Of a stretch of 64,000 nt of DNA, positions 37,250 through 48,760 are shown piece after piece. The translations under genes and the position numbers were made by a program. The stretch comes from Cladochytrium replicatum (Eukaryota; Chytridiomycota; Chytridiomycetes; Cladochytriales; Cladochytriaceae): assembly GCA_025526935.1 (NCBI GenBank), contig JAHLKD010000019.1, forward strand, positions 62,001 to 126,000, given 5' to 3'. The notes below the pieces were generated by a model. It ran no database searches. It had not been told where the DNA came from and saw only the letters and a program-made list of their open reading frames with translations. The first letter of the stretch is position 1. Every line of letters starts with the position of its first letter.

Positions 37250-40200
37250 ATGTCACAACAGAATTCCGCACAGACTCCTACTGCGAATGTATCGCCCAAC
37301 GTTCCCCCAGGCTTCGATGTCAGTGCACTTGCGGCCGCGGCTGCAGCCGGCGGACGGCCCAATCCAGCGCTCCTTCTCCAAGGGAACCCGGCTCTCCAGG
37401 CGGCGTTACTGGGCCGTGTTCGACCACAGCCTCGACCTGGAATGCCGACGATGTCGCCGGCGACTCTGGCTGCTGCGGTGACCGCTGCTGCTGGCCGTGG
37501 GAGGGGCATGATGGTCGGTGGAGTACCGGGGATGAATGCCCGGCCCGGTATGCCCAATGTCGCAGGGATGCCGAATGTGCAAGGCGCACAACCGTTCTTG
37601 AATCAGCAGAATCTGTTGAACACCCCGGCAGGTCAGACGATGCTTGCACAGCAGCAGCAGCTCGCGCAACAGTTGGCGGCTCGGCCGGGGATGACACAGC
37701 AGCAGATCAATCAGCTTAATTTCTTGAGGATGATGAGGCCTGGGAACGCACAGGTTGGAGGGCAGGGTGTGAATCCCGCTGCAGCGAATTTGATGAATGC
37801 GATACAGCAGGGTGGGCAGATCAATCCGATGCTGGTACAACAGCACCTTATGTTGCAGAGAATGCAGCAGGAGCAGCAGCAGCAACAACAGCAACAACAA
37901 CAGCAACAGCAACAACCACAGAATCCGCAGGCGCAACCCATCAATCAGATGACTCCACAACAACAACCGGCTGCCCAAGCCGCTCCACAGCAGACACAGT
38001 TTCAATCCCCGGCACAAGGGACTGCTCCTGTCAACCTTGCCGTCTTCCGCTCCCAGGTTGAAGAGCTATTGAGAAATCCAAACCTGCCGCAAGCACAACG
38101 CGAGACCATCGAGAAGGCACTAGCCTCTGCTCCAGCTCCGCCGCAACAGTTGGTCACTCAACATAATTTGCAGCAAGCGATTGCAGCTCAACAACAGCAG
38201 CAGTCCCAGCATATAGCTGCGGCCATCGCTGCACAGCAGCTCCATCAACAGCAGCAAGCCCAGCAACAGCAGCAACAACAGCAACATCAAAGCTCACCGG
38301 CGCTTCAGAATCAACAGCAGCCGCAGCCCCGACCCGCAATGTCACCTGCAGTGTCCCATGCATCTCCGTCTGTACAGAACATCCAACCCACAAAAGATGC
38401 TATGCCAAAACTCTCGACACCTCCTGCACAGATGCAACCACAACCACAGAACCAGCAGCAGTTCCAGCAACAACTACAACAATTGCAGCAGCAGCACGCG
38501 GGAGCAGCGCAAGCGTCCCCGCGATTGCAAAATAACCTCCCCCTCGCACAGAGCCCGCAGTTTGCTCAAATGACTTCCCCATCGTTCTCAGGTATTGTTT
38601 GTCATTGCCATTTAACAATGTTGCTTTTTGAAAGGTTGATATATTTTTTGTTGGTTATTCGTTTTTTTGTTTGTTTTAGCTGCACCCGCACCTGGCTCAG
38701 CGACGCCCGCTGCTCCCGTCTCGGCGGCGGCATCGTCAATGGCACAAAACGCAATTGCGAACCAGCTGTCGGCGCTGGTGCAGCAGGGGATACGGCCGGG
38801 AGCGATGAATCCGATGGCGAACTGGGCCGCGGCTCGACCCAACCAGGCCGGAACAGCTGGGGCAACACCCAACCAGCTAATGAACTCATTGCCTTTCGCA
38901 CAGAATCCGGGAATGTTGTATGCGATGGATGCTCTGAGGCAGCAGCATCAGCAACAGCAGCAACAGCAACAACAACAGCAACAGCAGCAAAATGGTAATG
39001 CTAATTTCGGGGCAGGAGGTGAGTGTGTGAGAGCAGGAAATAAATGTTTTGATTGCTGAGCTGGGATTGTGAATTCGTGAACGTAGGAGCACCTGTGCAG
39101 CTTCCAAACCGACCGGAAGGACAGGTTGCGAATCCGCTCCTGCAATACCAACTCCACCAGCACCTCATGATCCAGCAGTTCCAGAAGCAACAACAAGCGA
39201 ATGCAGCCGCCGCAATCGCCGCCGCAGTGCAGCAACAGCAGCAATCGCAAACCGGGGGACAGATCGCACCGTCTGTGAACCTCGCCGGACTCAACCCCAA
39301 CAACCTGGCGCAACATTCCGGTCTAGCGGGTCAGTCTCTCCCCGGGACACCTGGCAACCTTCCCAAAACCGACGGGAGCTCGACTCCGTCCATGACGCAG
39401 ACCTTGCTTCCGAACGGCCAGCCGATCGCGGTTCCCGGACTGCTCTCGGCCGTCCTCGCGACGCCGGTGCTGCAGCACCTCCAGGCGCAACAGCAGCAGC
39501 TTCAGCAGCAGCAGCAGCAGCAGTCCAACGCACGGGGGTCACCGCAGTATCCGTACAGTCCTCACCAAAGCATGAAGATATTCTCAGAGATCCCGACGCA
39601 CGGCGTGGGGACGGTTCCCAAGCCATCGCCGACGGGGAAACCCGACACTTCGTCGTCGTCGAGTGACAACAGTGCGATTGTGAAGCGCGGAATCGTGGGC
39701 CTTGGCAAGGTGGCTTTTGGCGGGATCTCTGCGGACACCAGTGCGGCGGAAAAGGGCTCGCAATTGGGCAGCGCGACGTCGTTGTCGCTGATGTATCCGA
39801 ATGCAAGTGGGGAGGTGGAGAGCAATGCTGCAGTGGACGCGATGGTGTGTTCCGAGGAGGACGTGCTGAGTATGGTCGGGACGCGGAGGCGGGAAGTGGA
39901 GGTTTTGAGGCGGGTGAAAGGGCTCGAGGCGTCAGCGCAGATCAATCAGCCTACGAGGGCGAAGAGGAAAATATCCGAGTTTGTGCAGCAGCTGGACCCT
40001 AAGGAGAAGCTTGATCCGGATGTGGAGGACGTGAGTTTAGAAGAATGGCGAATATTTAGGGTTTTTGAATTTTTGTTTCTTTTGAGCTAGATTTTGCTTG
40101 AGATTGCCGACGATTTTGTTGAGCAGGTGACGACGTTTGCGTGCAAGCTCGCGCGACATCGAAAGTCACGGCGGGTGGAGCTCAAGGACATACAAATGCC

Positions 40201-40785
40201 ATTAGGTACAGCAGAGGATGGGGGAAGGGGGATTGTAAAAGCTTTTCCATTTACGTTTCTATTTCTTCAGAGAAAAACTGGAACATTCGGATACCGGGGT
40301 TTTCCGCCGACTCGCCGATCCGCAGCAACAGCAACAAAAAGACCAACCTGAACACGCACCACACAGCGCGCGTGGACGCGGTTCGGAAGAGCGCCAAGGA
40401 AGCGCAGGTGCGGGCCGGGATGGAGCGAGCGCGAGCGCAGTTCAACGATGCCGAGCGGGAGCAAGGGGAGGGAGCAGGGGGGCCGATGGTGGTGAACATA
40501 CACGGGACGCTTGTGAATCTGAAGGATGGGACGATGAGCACGCATTATCCTGTGCAGCACGTCGGCGTAGCGGCGGTTGCGGTGGGAGGAACGACTGTTG
40601 TTCAGGGGCAACCGAGCGCGGTGACTGTGGTTCCGAACGGGGGGACTACCACTGTGGTGGCAAGTCAAACAACTGTATTAAACCCGGATGGGGAAGGAGC
40701 CAAGGTGGATGGGGAGGTGGGTGAGAAAGTGAGAGCGAGCGGGGTTGAAGCGATGGCGGTCTACGAAGAGGGAGAGGCCAGTTGA
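37250..40785 (+). CDS. TAF12: TFIID subunit TAF12, glutamine-rich
   Basis: Histone-fold subunit of TFIID and SAGA. From ATG 37250 the first about 900 residues are Gln/Ala/Pro-rich, with long CAG/CAA runs near 37875-37915, 38190-38290, 38935-38990 and 39490-39525. The C-terminal histone fold is clear: [20 protein letters not shown] joined over an intron to [26 protein letters not shown] and VELKDIQ, then over another to [11 protein letters not shown], the TAF12 signature. A basic stretch ([19 protein letters not shown]) and a Val/Gly-rich tail follow. Introns are near 38590-38680, 39020-39087, 40030-40090 and 40205-40270. Ordinary TAF12 is far shorter; the excess is the Q-rich activation-type region. 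Confidence 0.88.
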
Positions 40786-41010
40786 AATGGAAGAGCAGCA
40801 ATTGCAATTCATGAATTGCCAGTTCTTGTTAGAATATACACCCGGTATGCAAAGTTTGAGACCAAACTTACCATGGAGGTTCGGACATTTTAAAACATGT
40901 TAACAAGCCTGATCCCGTGTTGGACAAACAGATCTGCATTTAGAAGAGGACTCAGTCCTCGTCTTGTTTTCACAGTGTATCTGTCATGGACTAATGGCAT
41001 AACGGACAGT

Positions 41011-41041
41011 GACATTCATCGCTGTTCAGCGACCAATAACT
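41011..41041 (+). repeat. Short direct repeat flanking the transposon block, copy 1
   Basis: GACATTCATCGCTGTTCAGC at 41011-41030, continuing to 41041, recurs with three or four mismatches at 48599-48629 in the same orientation. The two copies bracket the 41-48.6 kb block. Confidence 0.6.
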
Positions 41042-41160
41042 GTGACCATGGATTCTTGTTCCTAGTCGAGAACAAAAGAACACTCTTGGATTGATGACCT
41101 GGAAAAGGAATTATTACCAAATGTGGTAACATCATAGAAGACACTTAATTACACTGGAGG
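41042..41160 (+). repeat. LTR-like fragment
   Basis: Shares ATTACCAAATGTGGTAACAT and the following TAGAAGACAC with 47401-47500 (same strand) and with the reverse complement of 48166-48285. The core TTACC-A-ATGTGGTAA is near-palindromic. Probably pieces of one LTR family. Confidence 0.6.
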
Positions 41161-44100
41161 AATACTTCCACGCAAAGGGGCAAAGTCCACCGCTACTAGC
41201 GACGTACACGCAAGGGTCCAGGACTTCAAACTTCGCCTGCTCAGTTGATGTTGCCTTTCCGGATTCAGTTCTCTCCTGATGTTAGTACTGCAGAAGCGGA
41301 TGATGTTCAAGTACGAAGTCCTGAAATCATTAATCCTATATCGTACAGCTTGCGAGTTAGACGTGCCCTCCACTCTGGACGGTTGTTTGGACAAAGAAAC
41401 AGACACAAACGTTAACGCGGAGGACGTTCCTGGTTACAGTAACACGGATATATGTGGGACAATTGATGACTTGAAAGACGCAAATCCACATCAGAGGAGT
41501 GTTGTAATCCAGTTTTGGGGCAAAACTGGTGTGGCCACTGTGATCCCTTGCGTACTGGTGAAGGTTTGAACCCTACATGCCCACCATGGTGGAGCATAAC
41601 CAAACCCTCGCGTTGCTCCGAGATGTTCATGAACAGCTCCAGGGAATGGTGACGACATGTGGGGAAATAGATAAGGCACAGAGGCAGTGGAAAAAACAAC
41701 TTGCTGATGAGCTGCCATAGATCATGACCTGCATCGCTACCTATTACCTTCCCATGAATAATATTTTGTGACTATACCCATGACAGCTAGGCAGCAGCAC
41801 TTACACGACTCAAATGATTGCAGACATGCAAATGCTGTGTGGTAACTAAGTAACCACGGGAAGTTGGAATTGTATCTTTCCGCAACGTTGTGGAGTCCAT
41901 ATGCGTATGGAATTCTTGTTTTGATTGGGGAGGCAGGTAAGGTTCTTGATAAGAGGTACTTGTTCACATCTATTGAAGCTAAATGCTCACACCTTTTATA
42001 GGTTCTCCTCTCCTCCATCAAGCCTCCCTTACTTTAGTCCACGCCACTTCCCACGTAAGCAGCGGCGCCTGCTCCTCAGGGAAGTTCCTTCAAGCCTGCT
42101 AGTGCTCTGGAAAATGCTGGAGCACCAGCTGAAAAATTCTCCTCCCAAGAATACTAAATGCTCAAATATAAGCAACAAGCAAATTGAGTTTTTTTGTAAC
42201 AATATTATTTATTTATTTTGCACCTACAATGCATAACAATAAACAACGTCCCAAAGTGCCTTATAGGATAGTCATGGACCAGCATATAGGGAAGCTTACA
42301 TAGCATAAGCAAAATCAACAAAGAAAACAAAGAAAGTAAGCTCAAACTGTGGCTACCCATCAGATACTTCTAAGGTGACAAAAAAACAGGTGAGTAATAA
42401 ATAATGAAAAAAGAAAACGTTAGAGATCCACAGATGCAGGGCCAAAAGGCCGAAAGGGCCAAAGAGGGAGTCTGGAGGAGAAACTTCTAATGGCAGACCC
42501 AGACAGTGAAGCCAAATCTTATAAAGACACCAGAAAACGAGATATTACAGTGGAAGATTCGCTGGGTTGACAATGTGAAGTGGACAAAGGCTATTAATTG
42601 CAACATCAAGCGGAAGCCGTAAAATAGGAACAGGAACAGGAGGCAACAGTAGGTCAAGACGCAAACATTCTGAAACATGAGATCTAGAGAGAGTTGCAGT
42701 ACAGCAGCCACAATACTGCTTGCAGTGGTGATAAAACACATGTCCAAGACGATTCTGCAGAAGCCTCGAGATTGACGAAATAGGGAAGCATGGATGAGCA
42801 ACATGCTAGCGCATAAGCGTGGGCAGATGCAAGGGGAGCAAAGCTAGCAGCTATAGCAACCAAGGCAGATGAGGCTAATTGGTGAAAGTGATTTGCAATA
42901 ACATCAGAAGGTTTAGGAACTACAACATTTGCAGCTGGGAAGAGGAAGGGATTGTTGAAAAGGAACAGGAGAACAACAAAAATACTTTCCCTGGTGAAGA
43001 AAGAATGACAACATAGAGTGAACCATATCAGTGGCATTAAGGTTCAGCGGGTCTGGGTCGGTCAGGGTTTCAGAGGCAACCCCAATAAAACCCTTATGTT
43101 GGGTTGAATTTGTCCAGGCACCTGCCAGGTGACTTCGGGTAGCTAGTATACCTGGACCGGAAGTGGTTGAAACCTGTACCTGACCCTGACCTGCCGGCTT
43201 TTTGCTGCTCAGGAGAGGAGTGATTGAATGACCAAGAAAGGTCCAAATTGGCTATACCATATCCAAGTCGCACTATTGTAACAAACTTGGATGTATTTGG
43301 AGTTTGGTGTGCTAAGAAGTTTTCTAACCTCAAGTCAAACCCTTTTGCTGATGCACATGCTAAGTGGAAAAAAATAGCAAAGGATCCCAATGTCAAAAAT
43401 AACTCAGTTGAGAATCAGCAACCATCATCATCTCAACAAAAGCCTGAAAAAGAATCGTCCAAAAAGTCAAAATGCTCCTATCTGCCAGCAAAAAGTGTTT
43501 AAAGTGAAGTTGAAGATCCTGACTGGCGAAAAGCAAATCCGCTGCTTGGAAAGGAGCTAAGCATTATATACGGGACTGCTACAATTATCAGAATCAGAAA
43601 GACAATAGTGGTTGTGCTCCAGCTACCACTTCCTCATCTTACACAATTTTCAGCATTAGTGCCGCGAGTGGAGATTCTTTGACTGAGGAGGGCTTTTACT
43701 GAGAGCTTCCCTTGAGGGAAATAAGGTGGCCTTAGTCAAGTTAGAAGATTCTCTTTCAAAACCCATATTCACTACAACACACAGCAGGCCGTTGGCAGAT
43801 GCCCCCCCTGCTAGAAAGAATCAGCATCCAAGCGCTCAGTTAAATCCACAATATTACTGAGCATTATGTACACATTTCAACATCTCCCCAACAGTAGAGT
43901 TTCTGGGGATGGAGCATCAAGATTGGCAAAGTAGTTTTGGAGCAAAGATCCAAAGATCTATAACTTGAAGGTTGTTTAGGGCCTGACCCTATCAGTTTGG
44001 AGAGCGAGACTTATTTTTACTACAATCAGCTCAAGTACCATTCAGATATCGGAGAAAAGGTTTTTGTCAGCAGAACAAACCATTGCCTGATGAATTGGGT

Positions 44101-44323
44101 CCACCTAATTAGGGGCCGTGTTAAAAACTAGCATATCAGACTGTTTGCTATATGGGTTATCCTTTGGGTTGTCTTTTTTCTCTTTGACCTGAGAGTTTTT
44201 TTGTCAATCCCTCTTCATTCTTATTTATGGACTTGTATTTCATGTATTTATATCCATGTTTGGCAGGTCCTGTGTGGAGTGATCTTGGCATTTAGTGGGG
44301 AATGTGGTGTGGCTTGGTCCTTT

Positions 44324-44418
44324 GAGTTGATGTGACCAATGTCTTTGACCACAGGTATGCCCACACGCACTGTTCACTTGAATATAGGAGTTGATGTGAC
44401 CAATGTCTTTGACCACAG
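44324..44418 (+). repeat. 31-bp direct repeat, two copies
   Basis: GAGTTGATGTGACCAATGTC begins at 44324 and again at 44388; both continue through TTTGACCACAG. The copies are identical over 31 bp and 64 bp apart. They lie upstream of the gag-integrase frame, where an LTR or leader would be. Confidence 0.75.
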
Positions 44419-44744
44419 CATTCCCTGGTTGCCTGACCAGCTTGGGTGTAGTGTACAGCCTGTCGGAGTATTAGGCATATACACACCTGGGAGAACAGGT
44501 ACTGGGCCAAGAGACGGAACCTGGAGCTGTTGTGCTAGCTACAGTACAGCTAAAGACGCCCTACCGCTGCCAGGAGAAGCCCTTGGTTTTTAACAGGTGG
44601 TGGTTTCATCCAGGACCCACCATTTTTGGACCTTTTTGTGCGTTCACTCAGGAACGTATTACCGGCTACACAAACACTTCCCTGATTACTCAGAATTACG
44701 GGCGATCAGTTTCGATTATTTTACGCATTTTTCTGAGCACAATA

Positions 44745-46651
44745 TGTCGACAACTTCGAGGGTTCAGGATCGCTTGGCGAGGGCTCATGTTGGACAGCCT
44801 TTGGAACCTCGGGAACGATTGCGGCATCTTGCGGAGCGCTTGGGGGAACCTCGCAATGCGTGGAGGAATGCGTTTTTGTTGATGTATTCATTGGAGGACG
44901 TTGCTGGATTTTTGGCCAGTATTGGATCTGGCCAGATCGCTGTCCCGAATGCACTTGTGGAATTGCTAAACCGTGCGCGTGAAGAGGGACGCGCTGAATC
45001 GGCCGTATCGCTCGAGCAGCTTGAAATCGAGAACGATGCACTTGTGATGCAGTGCTCGGCGCTTGCGGATAACTTGGTTCTGGCGACGGATCAGCTTGAT
45101 CCCATTGATGTTCCTGATGTCGAGGACGATGGAGAGAAGCGTTGGACTGATTCCCAGACCCAGACCGATTTTTGGGATGCCGATTTATCGAACCATGATG
45201 GAATTGGCCAAAACTTGGCAGACCTGCAGCAGGAACTGGCTAGTGCTTGTCGAGAGCTTCGCGTTGCACAGGAGAATGCAGCGGAAGCACGGCGCAAGGC
45301 AGCCAGTGCTGCAGCGGAGCTAGAGACGGCTCGATCGGTGGAGGCAAAGCGAGTTTCAGCTCTGGATGACTTGGAGAAGCAGTTGAAGGTGTCCCAAGAG
45401 CTTGCCAGCCAACTCCGCATCGAGGCCGAACTGGTAGAGGCGGAATTGGCCTCAGTGAAGGCTGCCGGAGCCAGTCTTCGCACTCGTTTGGATCGCGCCA
45501 ACATACCCGACGGCGAAATGGCGCAGCAGAGCGGGCGTGGGAGCGAGGTCTCTTCACAAAACGAAAATGGACCTCCAACGTTGGCAGATCGATTTTGTGG
45601 TCTGTGGCGAGCAGAATGCAGGGCCAACCACAAATTGCGTGAAGCTTTGGATTTATCAATTGCTGAATGTGACAGATTGAAGAGGGATCGTGATCAGATT
45701 CGAGCATTACTTGCAGTGTCATCATCATCTGACGATCAGCACTCCGATATGCAAGAGCTTGGACCAAAGGACTCGGCATCACAACAAGCTTCCCCAGTTT
45801 TACCATCTGCCCAATTTGTTTTGAAAGATGCAGCTGTACCAACAGTGAAAACACTTGGAACTAGTGATTATCATGGACCTACAGCGGATGTTTTCCAGAG
45901 CTTTCCAGTTGGCCAATCTTCCCCTCCACAGGGAAACATTGGACTGGAAATTGTTTCAGCACTCCAACAAACTGGGCTTCTCACCAAACGATCAGAGAAG
46001 TTAGACCAGAATGCTCTAAACAGCATACCTCTTTTTGCTGGGACTTCTTCTTCAGGCCAGGCTGATGATGCCAGCTCAAATGAGTTAGGGAAGTTTTTCA
46101 AAGCAGTGACAAAAGTTGCAATTAGTCAAGCTTGGACAGAACCAATGCAAGCTCAAGCTATGGTGCTACGGTTCAAAGATAATTCTGCAGTGTCACGCTG
46201 GTGGGACGATCGTGATGAACAGTGGAGGCGTGAGCGTGTTCAGGATTTGGAAAAGCCAGCACAGCGTTATCTAGCAATTATAGAAAAAAATAATGGAGAT
46301 TTGAAGCAGTGCAGTGAGCAAGAGCGAGTCTTTGCCACCTCTTGGGAATTTATAGATAATATTCTGTATCATAATGCTGGAGGTTGGAAGGTATTTGTAC
46401 CAACTGAGGTTGCCGAAGCAACTATCCTCCAGGATAGACATGAAAGAGGTGGTCATTTTTCTGCTGAAAAAATGTTTGCTGCATTAGCTACAGTCTTCTG
46501 GTTTCCAAAGATGCTGCATAAGATCAGGAGATGGGTCAAAGGTTGCCAGGTGTGTCAAGATCATGCCCGAGCACCCCCTCATTCAACTTTCCTCCGGAAT
46601 ATTGCAGCCATAACTGGTCGTTGGGCTCATTCTGTAGTTGTCATCCATTGA
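44745..46651 (+). mobile_element. Gag-integrase open frame of an internally deleted LTR retroelement
   Basis: One 635-codon frame. The first 350 residues are coiled-coil-rich (SLEQLEIENDALVMQ, LQQELASACRELRVAQENAAEARRK, LDDLEKQLKVSQEL). A gag-like segment follows (FFKAVTKVAISQAW, AVSRWWDDRDEQWRRE). Then comes an integrase zinc-binding H2C2 domain, DRHERGGHFSAEK to CQVCQDHA. Protease, reverse transcriptase and RNase H are absent, so the element is deleted inside. The integrase core continues out of frame at 46700-46877 (HGLPERFTSDRGSVF). Composition shifts near 45640 from GC-rich to AT-rich. An alternative is a host gene that captured an H2C2 domain. Confidence 0.65.
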
Positions 46652-46699
46652 TTGGCATTCTTGTGTAGTCTGTTGTTTCTCTTCACGATGTCATGTCTA

Positions 46700-46877
46700 C
46701 AAGTGCAACATCAACCCAACATCTGTAGAAGTGGGCAATTTGATATATGAGAGATGTCATCCACTCCATGGTTTACCAGAGAGATTCACATCAGATAGAG
46801 GATCAGTCTTTGTTAGTGGGATGACGCAGACAGTTCTGAAGCGATTGGGAATCGAACACCTCCTCCCAATCCTTTAA
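46700..46877 (+). mobile_element. Integrase core remnant
   Basis: LIYERCHPLHGLPERFTSDR, then GSVFVSGMTQTVLKRLGIEH, matches the catalytic core of Ty3/gypsy integrases around the second Asp (SDRG). It follows the H2C2 frame after a stop at 46651. No third catalytic residue block was found before the stop at 46877. Confidence 0.7.
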
Positions 46878-46929
46878 CATCGTAAATGTCGCTGGCTGGG
46901 CTGTCAAGCAAAACAATTGAGGACCTACT

Positions 46930-47370
46930 AGATCAGTTTCTATCTATTTTAAGACAAGATCATCTCTAATCCCAATGTATTATGATGTTTAACAAACAAC
47001 TTGTATGGCAGTGGTTTTGTGAAAATATCCGCAGCCATATCTGTTGTGGAGACATGCGTGATTTGAACTAACTTCTTTTTGATAGATTGAGTATCAAATT
47101 TTTCTCAATTATGCAAGTATTTGGTACGTCGATTGTAAGTAATATTGTTTGCAATTGCCTCATTTGACTGTTGTCCTGATACATAAATATAAGTGATTTA
47201 ACCCTGAAAGCGTCTAACACAAGACTAATTCATGCTATCTCACTGGTCAATTCATACGTGCAATCAGTTCTGCTTCTGATGAAGACAGAGTTATGATTGA
47301 TTGCGAGTTAATTGCTGCATTTGCAAACATTACACATAAACAGTTCGTGAATACCTTGATGGATCGTTTG
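46930..47370 (-). mobile_element. Ty1/copia RNase H C-terminal remnant
   Basis: The minus strand reads AAINSQSIITLSSSEAELIARMN (the copia RNase H SSxEAEx motif) then, after a stop, a broken stretch. Next comes TQSIKKKLVQITHVSTTD with MAADIFTKPLPYKLF, the typical copia end (ADIFTKPLP). There are several stops, so it is inactive. It lies between the two inverted gypsy-type integrase copies. Confidence 0.75.
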
Positions 47371-47400
47371 CAAAATCTGGATTAGCCTGTGGATGATGAG

Positions 47401-47500
47401 CTGTAGAATATACATCATATTACCATATGTGGTAACAATATACAAGACACGTAAGTACGTTTCCACCATCATAAATACATATTACTCTTCCCGAGGCGGC
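47401..47500 (+). repeat. LTR-like fragment
   Basis: TTACCATATGTGGTAACA, then CAAGACACGTAAG and ATACATATTACTCTTCCC, match 41042-41160 and, inverted, 48120-48285. Confidence 0.6.
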
Positions 47501-47504
47501 AACC

Positions 47505-47935
47505 TCAGTTAGTACAAATACAGAAAAATGACCACCTCTTTCATGTCTATCTTGGAGGATAGTTGCTTCAGCAACCTCAGTTAGTACAAATACCTTCCAA
47601 CCTCCAGCAGTATGATAGAGAATATTATCTACATATTGCCAAGAGGTGACAAAGACTCGCTCTTTCTCACTGCACTGCTTGAAATCTCCATTGTTTTTTT
47701 CTATAATTGCTAGATAACGCTGTGCTGGTTCATACTGAGTTTTTTGCACTTCATTCTGTAACAATTCTATCAGGCTATAGGGCCCCACAGTTCCCACACT
47801 CACCTGATAAATCTCCTGCCTGGATTTTTGACAGCAATACAGCATCCAACTAGATACAGCAATGGGACCATCCATTGCATACAAAGCTGAACGTGTTACT
47901 GACCAAGAGTCCTCAGTACGAGGCAACTGTGTCAA
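47505..47935 (-). mobile_element. Inverted partial copy of the integrase region
   Basis: On the minus strand PAQRYLAIIEKNNGDFKQCS to LQDRHERGGHFS is nearly identical to the plus-strand element at 46246-46462. A 22-bp piece with CAACCTCAGTTAGTACAAAT is repeated at its left end (47501-47522 and 47572-47593). The frame then runs into the LTR-like fragment. To the right it reads VGTVGPYSLIELLQNEVQ, unlike the plus copy. A rearranged second insertion. Confidence 0.75.
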
Positions 47936-48119
47936 AGCATCTGGAACAACAGTAACTCATTTCATGAGTAACAACGCGTTATGACACCAAAACGCGTCCT
48001 ATAGCAACAAACGCCACAACAACAGTACACCACAAACCACAATACAACATAATACATAGGCTGTAGATGTCCGAGAGTTCTCAATGCGGGATGCAGAGAG
48101 ACCAGATGGGGTTAGGCTG

Positions 48120-48285
48120 ATAACAATTGTTTACTTGGGAAGATTAATATGTATTACGCATGCTTACATGTCTTCTATGATGTTACCACATGTGTAATAT
48201 TACGTATATTCCTTGTCATATCAATCCAACTGAATTCTATGTTCTCAATTATGAACAAAGAATTCATTGTCTGATTGAAGCACTA
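48120..48285 (-). repeat. LTR-like fragment, inverted
   Basis: Its reverse complement carries TTCTTTGTTC, GAGAACA, TTGGATTGAT, TGTGGTAACATCATAGAAGA and ATACATATTAATCTTCCC in the same order as the fragments at 41042 and 47401. Confidence 0.6.
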
Positions 48286-48397
48286 TTTAGTAATCCTGGT
48301 AATTCCTCAGTGGGAACAGTAGTATATTAATCAAGCCGTATCTGTAAAAAGGTACGCTCAATGGTTGAATGGCGTGTATGAGTCTCAGGATCAACTC

Positions 48398-48443
48398 TTC
48401 TTAACCACGAAGTAATGGAGTTCTTAACCACGAAGTAATGGAG
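48398..48443 (+). repeat. Perfect 23-bp tandem duplication
   Basis: TTCTTAACCACGAAGTAATG plus GAG occurs at 48398-48420 and again, without a gap, at 48421-48443. Confidence 0.9.
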
Positions 48444-48598
48444 TGCACCTTACTCCTACAACGCCCATTCACCAACATTCATCACATTAATAGTAACACA
48501 CAAGCATCTTAATCCAAAATCATCTTGACCAATGAGCACAACAGGAAAGCTGTACTGGTGCAATGCATCGCATCTGCGGACAACGTTGCGGACCTTCT

Positions 48599-48629
48599 GA
48601 CATTCATCACTGCTCAGCGACCAACAACT
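48599..48629 (+). repeat. Short direct repeat flanking the transposon block, copy 2
   Basis: GACATTCATCACTGCTCAGC and CGACCAACAACT match copy 1 at 41011-41041. It lies about 130 bp upstream of the proton-channel start. Confidence 0.6.
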
Positions 48630-48760
48630 CTCTTTTGTGTTTACACATTCACATTATAACGGGCATTTTCCCACACTCTAAAGTGGCAGTGCTACGCCTC
48701 TCACCCGAACACTTGACCCACCCAGCACAATTCCCTAGCCGCACCCAGCTCATCTCTCCC

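Larger units (their letters stand above)
40786..44744. repeat. AT-rich repeat-derived block
   Basis: About 4 kb without a supportable host gene. It includes LTR-like DNA at 41042-41160 and a short frame near 41578-41720 (LRDVHEQLQGMV, QRQWKKQLADEL) of possible gag-like type. There is no recognised content at 41740-44300, where the short frames are unsupported. A 31-bp direct repeat lies at 44324-44354 and 44388-44418. It looks like old transposon debris. Confidence 0.5.

Noticed and set aside
37406-38017. Minus-strand Leu/Cys-rich frames opposite TAF12
   Set aside because: They are the antisense of CAG/CAA tracts and show no family motif.
41740-43502. Several 60-120-codon frames on both strands
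   Set aside because: No family pattern, AT-rich, and set among transposon debris; not supportable as genes.
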